NCBI GenBank assembly: GCA_029204225.1
Contig: CM055096.1
Location: 30,023,495 to 30,087,494 of the forward strand
Length of the DNA stretch: 64,000 nt
Direction of reading: 5' to 3'
Origin: Diphasiastrum complanatum
Taxonomy: Eukaryota; Streptophyta; Lycopodiopsida; Lycopodiales; Lycopodiaceae
Part shown: one piece after another, positions 15,728-28,399 of the stretch
Position numbering within the stretch: position 1 is the first letter of the stretch
Layout: every line of letters begins with the position of its first letter
Made by a program: the position numbers and the translations under genes
Notes under the pieces: generated by a model
What the model was told of the DNA's origin: nothing
The model's input: only the letters and a program-made list of their open reading frames with translations
Database searches by the model: none

Positions 15728-16202
15728 AGTTAGAAATCAGAGTTAATCTGATATACATTTTATGTAAGCTCTAAATGTGATACTGTAATAAATGTACAGT
15801 TAGTCAGTTTACTGTTTTTAATAGTGATCGAGACGTGACTCACTATCGTTATATCAGTCGGGCACTTGTTCCATAGATGGCTACTTGGGTTAGCCGGGTA
15901 GCCACACATAGGGAAATTAGCTTGTACAGATTTTTTACGGCATGTGCTATACTCAGGGGCATGTCCTGAGTTTGTCAGTCTGTTAAACAGCCCATGTTGG
16001 GCATATTAGTTGGATAGGTGCCTATTTCAGTGACTTGACACTTGTCGAGCCTATCCATGTTGGGGCTTTTACTATATGTATAGTTTTCTCTTTGTAATCT
16101 AATAACTTTTGTTGTGCCATCTTTGAGAGCTTGTGAGGAGTGGCTATGGTGATTGTGTGATGTGATCTACATACTGCACTAGATTCTATTGGAATTTCAA
16201 CT
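15728..16202 (+). repeat. 3' LTR
   Basis: Closely similar to the 5' LTR, with an extra segment of about 20 bases near 16,034-16,055. It is followed by GATTT, the target duplication. Confidence 0.88.
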
Positions 16203-16207
16203 GATTT

Positions 16208-17469
16208 GAACAAAGTTGAGTACATCTAGACAAGATTGTAGAGGCGTAGTGTGAGCGCAAAACATTATCCTACAATATTGAGATAGTTGTCTGAATTTGT
16301 TTTTGAATTACAATCACAATGATATTGTTACCAAAATGTTTTCACATTGATCAATTCGATCGTTCATATATAATGTACATGACTTGATCTGAGGTTGTTT
16401 GATGGTGCGGTCCAATGAGATGCAACCACTTGTGTTGTCCGGTTCAATGAAAGGTCCGTTTTTGTTGACAATTAGGCAGTTTTGAGCGGTCAATTGAAAA
16501 ACAATTATGAAGGGTCAAAATAAATACTTGAATTGAAATAGTAGTTGGGTCGAAATAGTTTTGACCTTGAATTGATATAGTAGTTGGGTCGGAATCTAAA
16601 TAGAATTCGACCTTGGATCAAAATAGCATTGCAGCGGAATCGAGAGAGTAGCTTCTTCTAGTTTGAACCTAAATTTTGGATTTGAATGGAATCGAAACAG
16701 TCCTTGTTGGATGTTGACCCTCTGAGTTTCATGTTCCGATTTCTTGAATATTTCTGCCGGTCTGCAAGATATATTTTTACTTTTCCACTTGTAGAATTAA
16801 CAACAAAAAAAAGAATTTGAATCTTACTAACTGATTAGAAAGATATTCACAAGTAAGGGTAAATCCAACACTCAAGAGATGCCTACCTTGTTAATCCGTT
16901 ACAAGCCTTCTGAACTTATCCTTCCCAATCTCTTATATAATCATCAAGATGGCATGGACGAGAGGAAGATTCAACCTCTTTTTTCTTTCTAGCCTCAGTT
17001 GAGGTAGGAAGGTAAGTGTTGAAGGAGAGGAGTTAAGCTGCAAGTTTGTATCGAGTCTCCTATGCATAGTAGCAACCAAACATGTTTGGTTGTTGAATCA
17101 AACCTACTTGAAACGAGTTTGAAACATTTGTTAAGGTTTTCTTTGTCCCTAGAAAAATATTTTTGTGGGAGTCAAAATTATTTCTACGTGTTTTTAACAA
17201 TATCATTAGGTTGAGCATGGTCATGTGCTATTTAATTTGATGATTCTTTATTGTATTACACTAATGGGTAATTTTCCTACATACTAGTAAGAACTTGAGT
17301 GGCTATGTTGGACCTAATGTTAGTCCCCACATAATGTTAGTCCCCACATAGCTACCTCCATTTTTTAGGTCCTCACCTGATTGTGGTTTCCCATCTCTTT
17401 TTCAAGCTTGAAGAAGTATCTCACTTTCGGTATCTACATAGGAAGGTTTAGTCAATACCATAGCTGGAT
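16208..17469. other. Intron sequence, no gene seen
   Basis: AT-rich sequence of the large intron. A 17-bp direct duplication (TAATGTTAGTCCCCACA) lies at 17315-17348. Nothing else stands out. Confidence 0.4.
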
Positions 17470-17749
17470 TCATTAGTGTATCAATCGATTTGCAATCAGA
17501 CATGTGAAATTTTTCCGAAGAATGCTCTCTAGATATTTCTACTGGCTAAGATAGACTTTCTTATGCAATCTATCTCTAGTGATGTCTATTCCTAATAATG
17601 ATTGAACACTGTCAAGATCAGTCATGTCAAACTCTTTTGACAAATCACTCTTAGTAGTGTGTAGCAACGATGTGTCGTTAGACTAAGTAAATGCATCATC
17701 TACGTATAGAGCTATATGCACTGAATTGACACCTATGAATGTAAGCATG
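17470..17749 (-). pseudogene. Copia reverse transcriptase fragment
   Basis: Read from 17749 downwards, the frame gives GVNSVHIALYVDDAFT, containing the YVDD catalytic box of a copia reverse transcriptase. It continues with SKEFDMTDLDSVQSLLGIDI and KVYLSQ, the usual sequence after the catalytic box. A stop follows DDAFT and another follows YLSQ. No LTRs or other domains are near, so this is an old fragment inside the host intron. Confidence 0.75.
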
Positions 17750-19340
17750 CTAGAAGTCTCTAGTTGAAATAGTTTAAAAGATTATTTCCTCTTGGCTTCC
17801 TTAAAGAGCATGTTTTGATTAAAGATGATGAAGTTACATCTAACAAGAAGAAATCAACAAAAATAAGATTAAAATCATTCAGATCAAAATGTAATGGCGA
17901 TATGTGATAAAACTTCATTTGCTACCTAGTGCATTGGCTTGCAAATCAATCTTCTTGATGACCTTGAAACTCCAAGGGTCTCCTATGTGATGACCCAATT
18001 TATCAAGAAACATCTTTTTTTCCAATACTTTTTTTGATCCATGCTCATCATCTAGGCTCCTCCAACTTGACCAAACCATGCATAAGCCATTATGTGAAAT
18101 TTGGATCATAACCTTGGTTCAAATCTTAATGAATCATATAATGGGCTTTTATCAGCTTAATCAATCATGGACATCTTGTGTGAAAAATAAGTATTCCAAA
18201 GGGAAGACAAAAGGACATTAATAACATTGGATTGTATGCCAACAACAATGGACAAACATTTCCATTGATGTTGTCACAGAGCTTTCTACGACATGAAAAG
18301 GATGTGATGCTTGTTTGGCTATTGTAGACAAGTTGTTTAGCAAACTTACATTATCTTTTGTAGCAATGTTGTAGAGCATTATGTATAACCGAGTCCATCC
18401 AAGTTTGTTAGGCTACATGGTTTACTCTAGCACATTCCTTTGACTAATAAACAACAAACTTCACACCTCTTATGTGTTGCCAGATCTCATGTGAATCCTA
18501 CAAATGGAGCCATTTATGATCATTGCTTACTATTTAGAGGCTTACAGTCAATTTCAAGTTCTTATTGATGTTTTTGAAGATTATTTGAGACAATTTAAGC
18601 TCATTCATGTTACCTAATACATTCAGTTATCTACTAGTATTAAAACATGTGATATTTAGCGTAGTAAGGACAATCGCATACCAATAGGTGCCAACGCCTT
18701 TAATGTCATTGATTCTAGGCTATATAAGAGTGTATAGCTTGGAGAGAGATAGTTACTTTCAATGAGATCTTGGACTAGAAAAGATACTATGGCAAGATGA
18801 TCACATGCGTGAAGGATTTGTGCTATGGGACATAGGTATGGAGTGCATAGGATCATGCTTGAGGTCATAGGAGGAATAGGCTCAGAGGCCAACTCTAAAA
18901 TGGAGCCTATGCAAGCTTGGAATTTGACGTGCACCCTTACCTTTCACCTCGATGGGCTTTTTTTTTTTCTTACCCTTCACATGACATGTGTAATGCAAGG
19001 GTACCTTTCAAATATAATAGGTATGAACCTTTCGACCACTTATATACATATTATATTCATGTATATTCTAATAAATTTTAAAAACTTTCAAATTAGCATG
19101 ACATTAAACTTTTTGAAGTTACCTTTCAAATGGAAGGCCAAATTTTAAGGCATTCATATGACATGCTTTTGAAATTTTTGCCTTTCTTTGAAAGGCAAAC
19201 TTGCCTTTGACGTGCATTGCAGGCTGCAGCTTGCAAATGCCTGCCTATTTCTGGGAGGAGAGTCACCAGCCAACATCATAATGGTTTCAAGGAACCAATT
19301 GGCTGGAGCACTTGACAAAGAAAGCTTTAATCCATAAGAT
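17750..19340. other. Intron sequence, no gene seen
   Basis: AT-rich intron DNA with only accidental open frames. A T-run at about 18,960-18,970 and weak purine tracts are the only features. Confidence 0.4.
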
Positions 19341-19628
19341 TTGGATCCATCTTCTTTGGGTTGTTTCATCTCTGATCTTTGCTACAATCTTTGCTATAGG
19401 AATAGGCTTGGTCAACCCAAGATCAAGGATATTGTTGTAGGTTTTGATGAGAGTCCAGCAACACAACAAGATCAAATGAGGTATGACAAGAGGGCCAAAA
19501 GGGCTCTACACATGATAAAGATAAATATTAGCAATGAGCTGAAGGAAGTTGGTAAGAGTATTTCATCAAAGGATGCTTGGGATTCATTGAAGAAGCTTTA
19601 TGAATCCAAGTCTACTTCTAGAGTGTAG
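19341..19628 (+). pseudogene. Copia gag fragment
   Basis: The frame contains KRALHMIKINISNELKEVG and then KDAWDSLKKLYESKS, which is the UBN2-type gag pattern of Ty1/copia elements (compare SRIAFHFIKMNVSNEV at 50.9 kb). It stops after TSRV. No LTR is visible around it, so it is a solitary gag scrap in the host intron. Confidence 0.72.
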
Positions 19629-20216
19629 TCTTCGTTGTTATAGGTACAATATCCACTTCTACATATACATATTACCAGAACTACCTCAGCTATTTGATTT
19701 ATGTTCAACTTTTGAAAATCCTCTATTTGATACATAAATTGTGAGCAAAATTCTTGCTTCCAAGGAAGAGTTACGGACATGTGAACTGAGGTTTTCCTTG
19801 AGATCTCTGAATTGTAGATGTGGATCAAATAAAGCATTATACCTGGAGTTTACTTCCGGTCTGTTATTTGCTGCCAATTTTGAACTAGTAGCACTGTATA
19901 TACGAGGATTGCTGTATCCTCCTGCGATCTTGCAATTTAGAGACAATAGTTATAACGTTAATGAATGGTTCGGGTCATCATTCATGTTTTCTATAAAGGC
20001 ATGACAAGAGTTTATAAAGTCTTAAGTTCGCTGTTTTGCAATGCATATGGTGAATAAATATGGAGATAGTTGCTATAGTGTGGATTGGTTCCGGCAAGAA
20101 TGCTCAGATTCGTGAAGCTCAGTGTGCCATCTTCCTATTGAATTAAGAAACATAGTATCTGTTTACTGAGCTGGTCTGCAGATTTTTGAAGTAACTTGGA
20201 AAAATTTGATGGGCAG

Positions 20217-22243
20217 GCATTCTTAAAGGCCCCAGCAAGACTGAGTCTCTTATCAAATGAGGATACAATCTTGAAACTTTTTTCTGCTTTATCTGATCAA
20301 GGTAAGAAACTGCTACTTATGAGCTCAATATTCATGTTTTCAGTGCTGTTGTGTACTCCTCCTTCCCAGCAGTAAAGAGAGCCCTCTTGAAGGATCCAGA
20401 GTTAATTTGCTTGGATTAAAAAAACAGACGTCCTCACTTTTGTAGGGAAGATCACTGAGAATATTTGAAAAATTATCGAACTGAATTTCTTCTGAGTTTT
20501 GTTCTTGCTCTTCAAAAAAGGCCGATGGTGGCACCTTCCAGTATATTTTGTCAAGTTGGGAAGTTTGAACGTGTGAATCTTCAAGTTTCTCCTAGTCTCA
20601 ATTTCTCTTGTGTAATAAGCCCGTCTTTGGATACAGATATGCCAGTGGCTGCCTTAATTTCTGATTTGTCAAGACAGCATGGGCTTGATTCAATTTCTGA
20701 TATTGTTGTCAAATATCTGGAGTTACTTTCTCCCCTTATTGCGAGTAAGCATCTTCCTGAGGAAGGTTATAATCTTTTTGATGCAATTGAAGATGGATGG
20801 CATGGTGATAACCTGTTTCGAAATGGGAGTTTTCTGAAGGCAAATAGATCACAACCGGTCTCCCCTCTTAGATCAAAATATTCCGATGATTTGGAATTTG
20901 AGAGCTCTCCAAAGGTGGTGCAATTTGTCTCACACTTACTAAACAGAAGAAGTCCTATCCAACAGGAGCCTGTCAGTTTCCAAGAGTCAGACGCAAAGAA
21001 GTCATCAAGTGCCAACAGGCAAACTTATCAGTTCATTGACGACCTGAAGGAAAATTTTTATTTGTCAAAGACTCATCCTCATTCAAATGAGCGCGCACCT
21101 TTGACTAATTCTGCAGAAAAAGGTCTAAGAATAAAGACAGATTCGCATCAAAGAAGACCTTTGAACCCTAAAGCTCTATTCTCAAATGCTAGTATTTCAA
21201 ATGAAAAAGATGCCAAAGAGCAACATTTTGCATCTGCTAATTCTCACGACGATAAAGGAGATATATCTACATTTGCGTCCCCTTCTTCTAAGCAAGAGAC
21301 TTGTGACAGTAGTTCAATACCCGATGTTGCAGTTTCAGTTCCTTCTAGTGCATCGTTTCGGGTAGAAAAAGCATCTAGTGTTGAGTGTCTTGTTGAAAAG
21401 TCGATTAATACGGTTCCAAAGGAGGGAATTTCTGAAAATTCTATCGAGGTTTCTTCTAATGTCATCAGTGATGGTATAAACCAGATGGCTGCTGACTGTG
21501 AATCAACAGCAAGTCCATACAAGTCGCCATGTATAATGGAGGAAGTATCTGCTAAGAAAGAAGAAACTCCTGCAAATTTTGTCAAAGGTTCAGTTAGTGC
21601 TCGCTCCAGACGAATCAGTTACACTGGTAGTGAAGGTTACTCCTTCAGTCATGCCGAACGAGAGAATATGGCACACTTCAGAAAAATCAGTTACACTGGT
21701 TGTGAAGGTTACTCCTTCAGTCATGCCGAACGAGAGAATATGGCACACTTCAGAAAAATCAGTTACACTGGTAGTCAAGGTCACTCCTTCAGTATGTACA
21801 CCACTGACTCGGAAGATGAATCTCTTTCTGTGTCAACTGAAGTCAGCCTTCTTGTAGCTGCTTCGGAATCTCAACAACCAGATGTTGATCTAGAAGGTGT
21901 GAGCATTGGTTGGGCCACTTCAGATGATTATCCGGATGTAGGCATTGCCGAAGGATCACTTTCTAGTGAGAGCAATTACAATGCTGATGATTGTCAAGAA
22001 ACAGATTTTGAACCTTACAGTGAGGGAGCTGGTGCAGGTTATAATATCTCCATGAGAGAAGTATTTCCTTATGAAGGATATGAACATGTGGATACCAGAA
22101 CTAGTGAATCAACAGGTCAACATGAGGCTGACCTTGAAGTCATACATGGAGTGACGTCCGTATCAACATCGTGTCCCTCATGTAAAACTGCAACACAAGG
22201 TGCCTCTCAAACTCCTCTTTTTGCTCGCTGGGTGCTTGTATAG
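20217..22243 (+). CDS. Split gene of unknown function, exons 3-4
   Basis: Exon 3 is 20217-20301, between GGGCAG and GTAAGA; it reads AFLKAPARLSLLSNEDTIL and ends in phase 1. Exon 4 is the long open stretch that I start at about 20460, where the phase fits and the frame reads EYLKNYRTEFLLSFVLAL; it stays open to 22243. The first 120 residues are helical and hydrophobic in places (MPVAALISDLSRQHGLDSIS). The rest is polar, Ser/Glu/Asp-rich and probably disordered. It contains a 24-residue tandem repeat built on ISYTGSEGYSFSHAERENMA. The true 3' splice donor near the end is not certain, as the frame stops at TAG (22241-22243). The acceptor chosen for exon 4 has a poor pyrimidine tract. No family recognised. 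Long open frames with this composition are strong evidence for a real gene. Confidence 0.62.
21614..21795 (+). repeat. In-frame 72-bp (24-aa) tandem repeat
   Basis: Two full units (21614-21685, 21686-21757) and a partial third encode ISYTGSEGYSFSHAE followed by RENMAHFRK. The units are almost identical in DNA, which points to a recent expansion inside the coding exon. Confidence 0.9.
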
Positions 22244-24063
22244 ATGAATCACCTTTGAGGCAGTTTTAGGTTTGCATTTTCTATCTAATGGAACGAACAG
22301 CTAAACTTTGCAATACAAGTAAGATGAGTAAGTTTCCAAACTGTAGCACTCAAAATCCTCCGGAAGCCTCTAAATGATTTTTGATCTGGAGCTAGATCTG
22401 CCCCAAATTTAGCCTTGAAAAACGCCACAGCTTAATTATTTAGAGCTCAAAACTATGGATTAATTTTTGACGAGGATGTTACTGCATTTATCCTTTTGAT
22501 TTTCTGACACCTACTACATTGACATAAAGATGTAAGATAGATATTCGGTATCGTCAAGGGTGCAATTCTCTTTCTGGAGCAATGAATCATTCACTGGTTC
22601 ATGGTCGACTCCAATTAAAAAACATTAAAAAAGAATTAATTTTTTTGAAAGCACTCCTTTAGTAATATTGGGAGGGATTGCATTGAGAACACACTTGAAT
22701 TGCTGAATTCTGCAATTATTTTTTATCTTTGGCTTCCCTCTCCCACTGTTAGATAGCGTTCTAAAATTTATTATTCGATTGAGTCCTGAGAGCAGATTTC
22801 AATCAATATGAGTTTTTTGAACCAGGAATAATTCGACATACATTATTACATTATTATTACTGTTTAGACATAATTCGATAGAGCAAATTTTTATTAACAA
22901 GCAATGCATACACTCTTATGTGTAGAGTGTCATAAATCTAGAATCCTGATCATCGCTGAATCAGTCATGCACTCTAGACTAATGACACATCTCTAAGAGT
23001 CTACATTACTAGGAATTCTATGCAGTACTTATCTGTTCATGCTTGCTGCTTACTACACATTGTGACAAAAGTTTACAAGTGTATTATGTATCTTGACAGT
23101 TGAACTCTATTAATCGAAAGTGAAATCAATTATCACACTTGGCAGGTGTCATGTGAGAAAACTGAAAAAGGGGCTATGTGTAGTGACCTAGACTGGGCTG
23201 TGAAGCCTACCAGGGACCAGAGTCTTTATATCAAAATTCAGACCAATTCGAACGTACTATGAATAAGACGGTAGTACTAGGTAGTGCCTAGCGTGTACTG
23301 TTTATTTAGATAGCACATGATTGACACGACTTTCAAAATTCAAAGGAATTGAAGATTCAAATATGAAGTTTCAATTGCATTAGAGACCAGGGTCTGACAT
23401 TACTGCCAGGGTTTCTGGTGTTCTATTTAGTATCTAAGAACAAGGTAAAATGCCAGATCTTTGAAGAATTGAAACTGACTCATAAGATTTGAGTTGATTA
23501 GGGTTATAGCTGTACAATATTTAGTTTCATCAGGGAACTGAAACTTTTCGGAGAAATGACGGAAATGAATCTAACCCTTACAAATTTGATCCGAATGGTA
23601 ACGGAAATGCTTTAAATTTTTGGAACTATGGTTCTCGAGGCCAAGTTTGTAAAAGCATTTCGATTTCATAAGAGCACTTCTAACATGAATTGCGTAGTTA
23701 ATCACCTGATGTTCTCATTACTTTTGCAAAGTGGTACCAATATTTATTCATGAATTACCATTCTGCTGGACTTTTCTCTGCTAGACCTGTATGATGTAAC
23801 GTCGACAAGAATTTTATCAGCCCAAAGAGATGGCCAAGTCTCCGTAGCATTGGTCTAATTCACCTAGGGAGAGTGAATTAGACACTACTCTTGGACCGCG
23901 TGTTTTTATTTAAAGAGTTCATGAGGCCATGTTTACAGGAGATATCAAACACATGAATGCAGCAGTTGTTACTTCAAATCTTTTACAAATTAGGCTATAA
24001 CAAGTCAGTATAGTGAATCCTTGACAAGGAAATGTCAGCGTCTAAGCAGAATGACCATCTTAA
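22244..24063. other. Probable intron of the split gene
   Basis: AT-rich sequence without long open frames between two large in-strand exons. I take it as an intron of about 1.8 kb; the exact splice sites are not clear. Confidence 0.4.
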
Positions 24064-26181
24064 AGATCTAACGGTGGGAATCTCAAACCTTCAGGGGATT
24101 CTGATACATTCGAAATGCCTTTCCAAAATGATCCAGAGACAACTGGCAATATGGAGGAATTTAGTAGTGCTTACTTTGTTATCAGCAGCAGAACCAGCAA
24201 CAGTTCTCTATTGAAAGAAAATCTTCCTGGGCAGTGCGCTTCTTGCATTCAACCAATCCCAAGCAATCACATAAAGACTATCGAAAGGAATTCGATCCAA
24301 CATGATGCAGAATTAACAGAGAAGATGGATGTATATTGCCAGATTGGTGACTCGAACTATATCAAGAATAAAAGCGAAACTGAATACGACAGGACGGACT
24401 TACATTCGTCTGTTCCCAAATATATACATCCAAGTCCTACTCAAGCTGACGTGTTTGCAGATGAAAAAGAAAGGTATACATATTCTGAGATTAATATGGC
24501 AAAGGCAAGTGCCCAAGGCAATTTCAATCCGTACGATAGCGAATATAGTGCGTCTGGGAACTGCACCAAAATGCCTGATCTACATGGTGATTTGCAAGAT
24601 GGGAAAAGCACAATAGTGAACCATAACGATATCGCCCAAAGTAAGTTGTATCCAGATATTGGTAACATAAACCTTAATGTCAGTGTAGCTCACAACGACC
24701 CACCTGACGCACCTGCTAATAAAGATGAGGTTGCTGTTGCTAGCCTGTTTAATGACAATAAAGAGGATCCCTGTGAATTTATTCAAAAGCATGGTGATTC
24801 TGTTAAGCTTGATCTATATGTAGAGGACGGTGAAATCATAGAGGTTGAGAATTTCCTTGTTTCAAGTACTTGGGAGGAAAAAGGGGTTTTAGATAAACAT
24901 GAGGTCTTTGATACCATTCAGCAGGAGGTATTTAATCAGCGCATTCTTGACGAGACCAGTGAAGTTGTGGATGGGCAAGATAACTACATAATTCCTCCTC
25001 AAGCATCTGAGTGCGTCTTGCAGCTCTCCAGATCAGCTGACCAAAATGAACATTGTTGTGAAAGACTTCTCAGGGATGTACCTCCAGGAGCAACGCATGT
25101 GAATGAGTTTGAAAGTTCTAGTGAGGAACAGAAACACATTATAGGAGACTCTAGAATAATCGTATCTGCAAGTTTTAAAGATGAGCTATCCATTCCTGAT
25201 GAGATTGGTCAAGTAACCGACCTATTAAAACAGGAACCTATTAAAGAGTTTGTGCAGATAGAGCAGATTGGCTGTGTTGATGATATTCTGGATAAGGATA
25301 TCGTGCATTGCTGTGTGGTAAAGAGCACGTTTCTGGAAAATGTAGCACAACCGGATATGGAGCATGATATTGTGTACGATTCAGCATCCATCTTGAGAGA
25401 CAGTGATGGTAGAAAGACCTCTGATACGTTTAGAGATACATTGAACACTGGCATTGATCTGTGGAATTATCAGGCATGTACTGAAAATGCAATGCATAAC
25501 ATGCATTTATCCCGATCGTTGGAGCGTAATGTGATGAGATCTTGGGAGAACCAAACGGATAGTCCAACTGTAGCAGCTCTTGATGGGAAGCAATTCGATG
25601 ATCATAACAAAGAGGCTCCAACAGGGGAAGGACACCACACAGTCACGACCAATGTCCTAGCGGTTGAACAATGGACATCCTTAGATTCGAGTCAAAGTCC
25701 AATAATCTCCACCAATGACAAAGTTTCACTTGTTGTCCCTACCACCGCAGACTTGAAACCTGAACCGCAGAAGTGTCTCTTAAAAGATCCTCCAGACCTT
25801 TCTGATCACGCATGTGCACATCACAAAAGCATTCAAATTGCAGATGTTCCATTTTCTGAACCGGCTATGCATTCATGTACAATGCCACAGTATGCAGTGC
25901 GGTCTTACATAAAGAAAAAGAGCACAAGATCTGCTGCTTTGCCGTTGTAAGTCAAAAGTTTATACTCCTGCTCAAATTTCATGCTAATTACAAACTCCTT
26001 GTAATGACTACATACATATAGAAAATTTACTTCGGTGTGTCTTGACAGTGGTTGCAGGAATAGCTCTGGCTGGAATCCGAGCCGGGCTGGCGTAACACGG
26101 ACTTATCGGAGGTATCTAAACCACAAAAGACAATGGCTTGTATGCTGTTTTTGCTGCAGACAACCAGCTACTCATCTTTAA
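24064..26181 (+). CDS. Split gene of unknown function, last exons
   Basis: The frame is open from 24064 (after an in-frame TAA at 24061) to 25946, more than 620 codons. It ends at a GTAAGT donor in phase 2. The last exon starts at 26058 after TGGTTGCAG and continues in phase for 40 codons (NSSGWNPSRAGVTRTYRRYL, then NHKRQW) to TAA at 26179-26181. An AATAAA lies 31 bases after the stop. The protein part is acidic and polar with no transmembrane segment, except for a basic end (RSYIKKKSTRS, RTYRRYLNHKR) that could be a nuclear or nucleic-acid-binding tail. It is probably the C-terminal half of the same protein as exons 1-4. If so, the whole is roughly 1,350 residues. No family recognised. The splice at 25946/26058 is the best supported in the gene. 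Confidence 0.62.
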
Positions 26182-26211
26182 CAGGATGTATGCCAAATAT
26201 TTAGCGCTTGA

Positions 26212-26217
26212 AATAAA
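26212..26217 (+). terminator. Poly(A) signal AATAAA
   Basis: Lies 31 bases downstream of the stop codon of the split gene, a usual spacing for a short plant 3' untranslated region. Confidence 0.5.
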
Positions 26218-27996
26218 GATATTGATCTCGTCATCCACCTTGTATATGATCATAAAGAAGCTACAGTATGCTCTTCAATCTGATCGACCTTCTTACTCCA
26301 GAATTAGGGACTCCCTAATTTTGCAATATCAATTAGTCTAATTGGCTTAAAATTCTGTGTTAAATTTCAAGTCCCTGTCAATATACCGAATGTCTCTCCT
26401 CCTTAAATGCATCTGAGTATCTTGGGCTTATTTGTATTGAAGTTATTGATGTTCTAATAATATATAATAAAGCATTCATATCCTTTTCGAGGTGAATTAT
26501 AGATTACAAATGCTCTAGCTCTGATATTTTTTGATCATGTAAGATACCATTTTTCTTTTCATGCTAAAAACATCTGGTACTCCATACGCCTTACCACCAT
26601 TGTTATCATGTTCACTTAGGTTAAAAACTTACAGGATCCAGATACATAAGCATATGATCAAGTATTGTTTGATAGATACTTGCAGAGTTAACAAATCTTT
26701 GTGTGGAAGATTTATGAGTTAACTAATAAATGATTTGGATGTGGATCTAAATGTGGTGTTATACTAGTATAATTGAGATTTCTGAATCATTGGCAATTAA
26801 CTTGAGTACTTGATTACTCCTGGATTAGGTTAATTGGTAAAACGATCAATGTGATGTGGATTCATCGGGAACTGATGGTTTTGAGCTATATTTCTTGTAA
26901 GACGCATGATTAGTGAATCATTTGGGTTCATCAGTTAAAATTATGTGCATTAGATATACAGTATTCTTGGGATAGAGTATTCCTTAGTTAAGGAATGAAC
27001 TCAGCTCATTAGTGATTCTATCCCAAAGCCCTCAATTGGATAATGAATCCTAATGAATCCGAGAATAATAACTGAATTGATATCCAGTAGGACTTGGATA
27101 TCTAGAGTTGATTCTAGACGATAATCTAAAGTTTTTTTGTAGTTGAAGATGATTGTCATTTTGGTATGCGTTCAGTCTTTAATTACCAGTTGTTTATAGA
27201 ACTTGAATCTTGCACTTCAGTTAAAGAATCATGTTTTGAAGAATATTCTTAAATGTTGTATTTTCTGAATGGAAAGATTTTGGAATGATTCTTACTTTTC
27301 CTGAGTTTATGTGGAACAAATTCTCCAGTATCCTGTAAATGATTAAGTACGATTTTGGATTCCAAAAAATTATGATTGATGAATTATACGAATCTAAATA
27401 TCTATGATCGATGGATCATAAATAGATACTTAATTATTGTCAGAGGATCATAAGGAATTGTGACAATTCTTAAGTGTGATGGATTATTCTTGACCTATTA
27501 TTTGAGTAAAAATTCGAATCAGTGTTTTGAATCTCTCTACTCCAGTATTTTACTTGAGAACCTATGGTTCTCACAGACATTCTCACAAGATAAGTATTTT
27601 ATTTGTGGAGAATTTAATCTATCTAGTGGATGTTATTATGCTACAGTTTATGGTCTGCAGATGCTTGAGTACAATTCTTCATTTGATTGAATCTCCAGTT
27701 ATCATAAGAGATGGACAAGTCAATTAAGATGAATGAATGCTATTTTCTAGTATTTGGTGCTAGAAACGGGGTATATGTTCGAAAGTAGAATCTCCTTTGC
27801 CTTGAGAGTATAATTTGACAGAAAAGTGTCTAACAGTACAAGAAATTTGCACTCAACAAAACAAGAGGATCTCTAGCATGTAACGTAAGCAAAGACAAAA
27901 CATAAATCCCACTTCATGTTATGAATCCAGACTTCCTGCAGATGGCATCAACCAGTTAGCAACACAAGAATGCCACAGTGAACAACAGAGAATACC
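26218..27996. other. Intergenic, no gene seen
   Basis: AT-rich DNA with repeated GAATC/GATTC-like words but no clear repeat unit and no coding frame above about 76 codons. Confidence 0.4.
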
Positions 27997-28262
27997 TGCA
28001 AGATTTGTGCTACAGAAAAGAAGATTGCATAATAGATAGAACACAACTAGATACACTTGTATTGTCTCTATGTAAGAAAAATAATAGCGTAATGCAAGCT
28101 ATTCTCTTCTATCTATCTATTCCTCTGACTGAAAACGTTAGCGATAGCATTGGAATTTATATTATATGTCTTCTCTCTTTTGTCTACATTCGCAATTGTC
28201 CACATCAGTTGGTTATGAGTCGACTGAAGACTGATGAAAGGTTGAAGTTCACATTCTCAACA
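27997..28262 (-). repeat. 3' LTR of copia element A
   Basis: Shares GAAAAGAAGA, AACACAACTAGATA and TTCACATTCTCAACA with 31432-31767 but lacks a middle block of about 110 bases and has an insert near 28,215-28,240. Confidence 0.82.
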
Positions 28263-28399
28263 CCCCCTATTGAACTGAGATCTTTCATTCAGGGCCAATT
28301 CCCATTTTTTTATTTTTGTGCTGCTTGAATGATTTTTGACACAGTGGCTTTGTCATTATGTTTGCAACCATCTGACGTTTTTACATACTCCATGGATAT

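Larger units (their letters stand above)
10679..16202 (+). mobile_element. LTR retrotransposon in intron, non-autonomous
   Basis: A 5.5 kb element with two similar long terminal repeats (10679-11134 and 15728-16202). A primer-binding site matching initiator tRNA-Met (TGGTATCAGAGC) lies directly after the 5' repeat, a purine-rich tract (AAGGGAGAGAG) sits before the 3' repeat, and GATTT is duplicated on both sides (10674-10678 and 16203-16207). The interior (11,147-15,727) holds no frame longer than about 95 codons and no gag, protease, integrase or reverse transcriptase motif in either direction. It therefore looks like a non-autonomous element of the large-derivative type rather than a recently dead copia. 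The first roughly 700 bases of the interior are well conserved with the second copy at 62.6 kb. The element lies inside the 11 kb intron of the split gene, on the same strand. Confidence 0.88.

Noticed and set aside
21579-21857. Alternative frame over the 24-residue repeat
   Set aside because: Repeat DNA is open in several frames. The long exon frame extends far beyond the repeat on both sides, the alternative does not.
20217-26181. Identification of the split gene with a named meiotic or chromosome protein
   Set aside because: Composition and exon layout invite this, but I could not match any specific motif.
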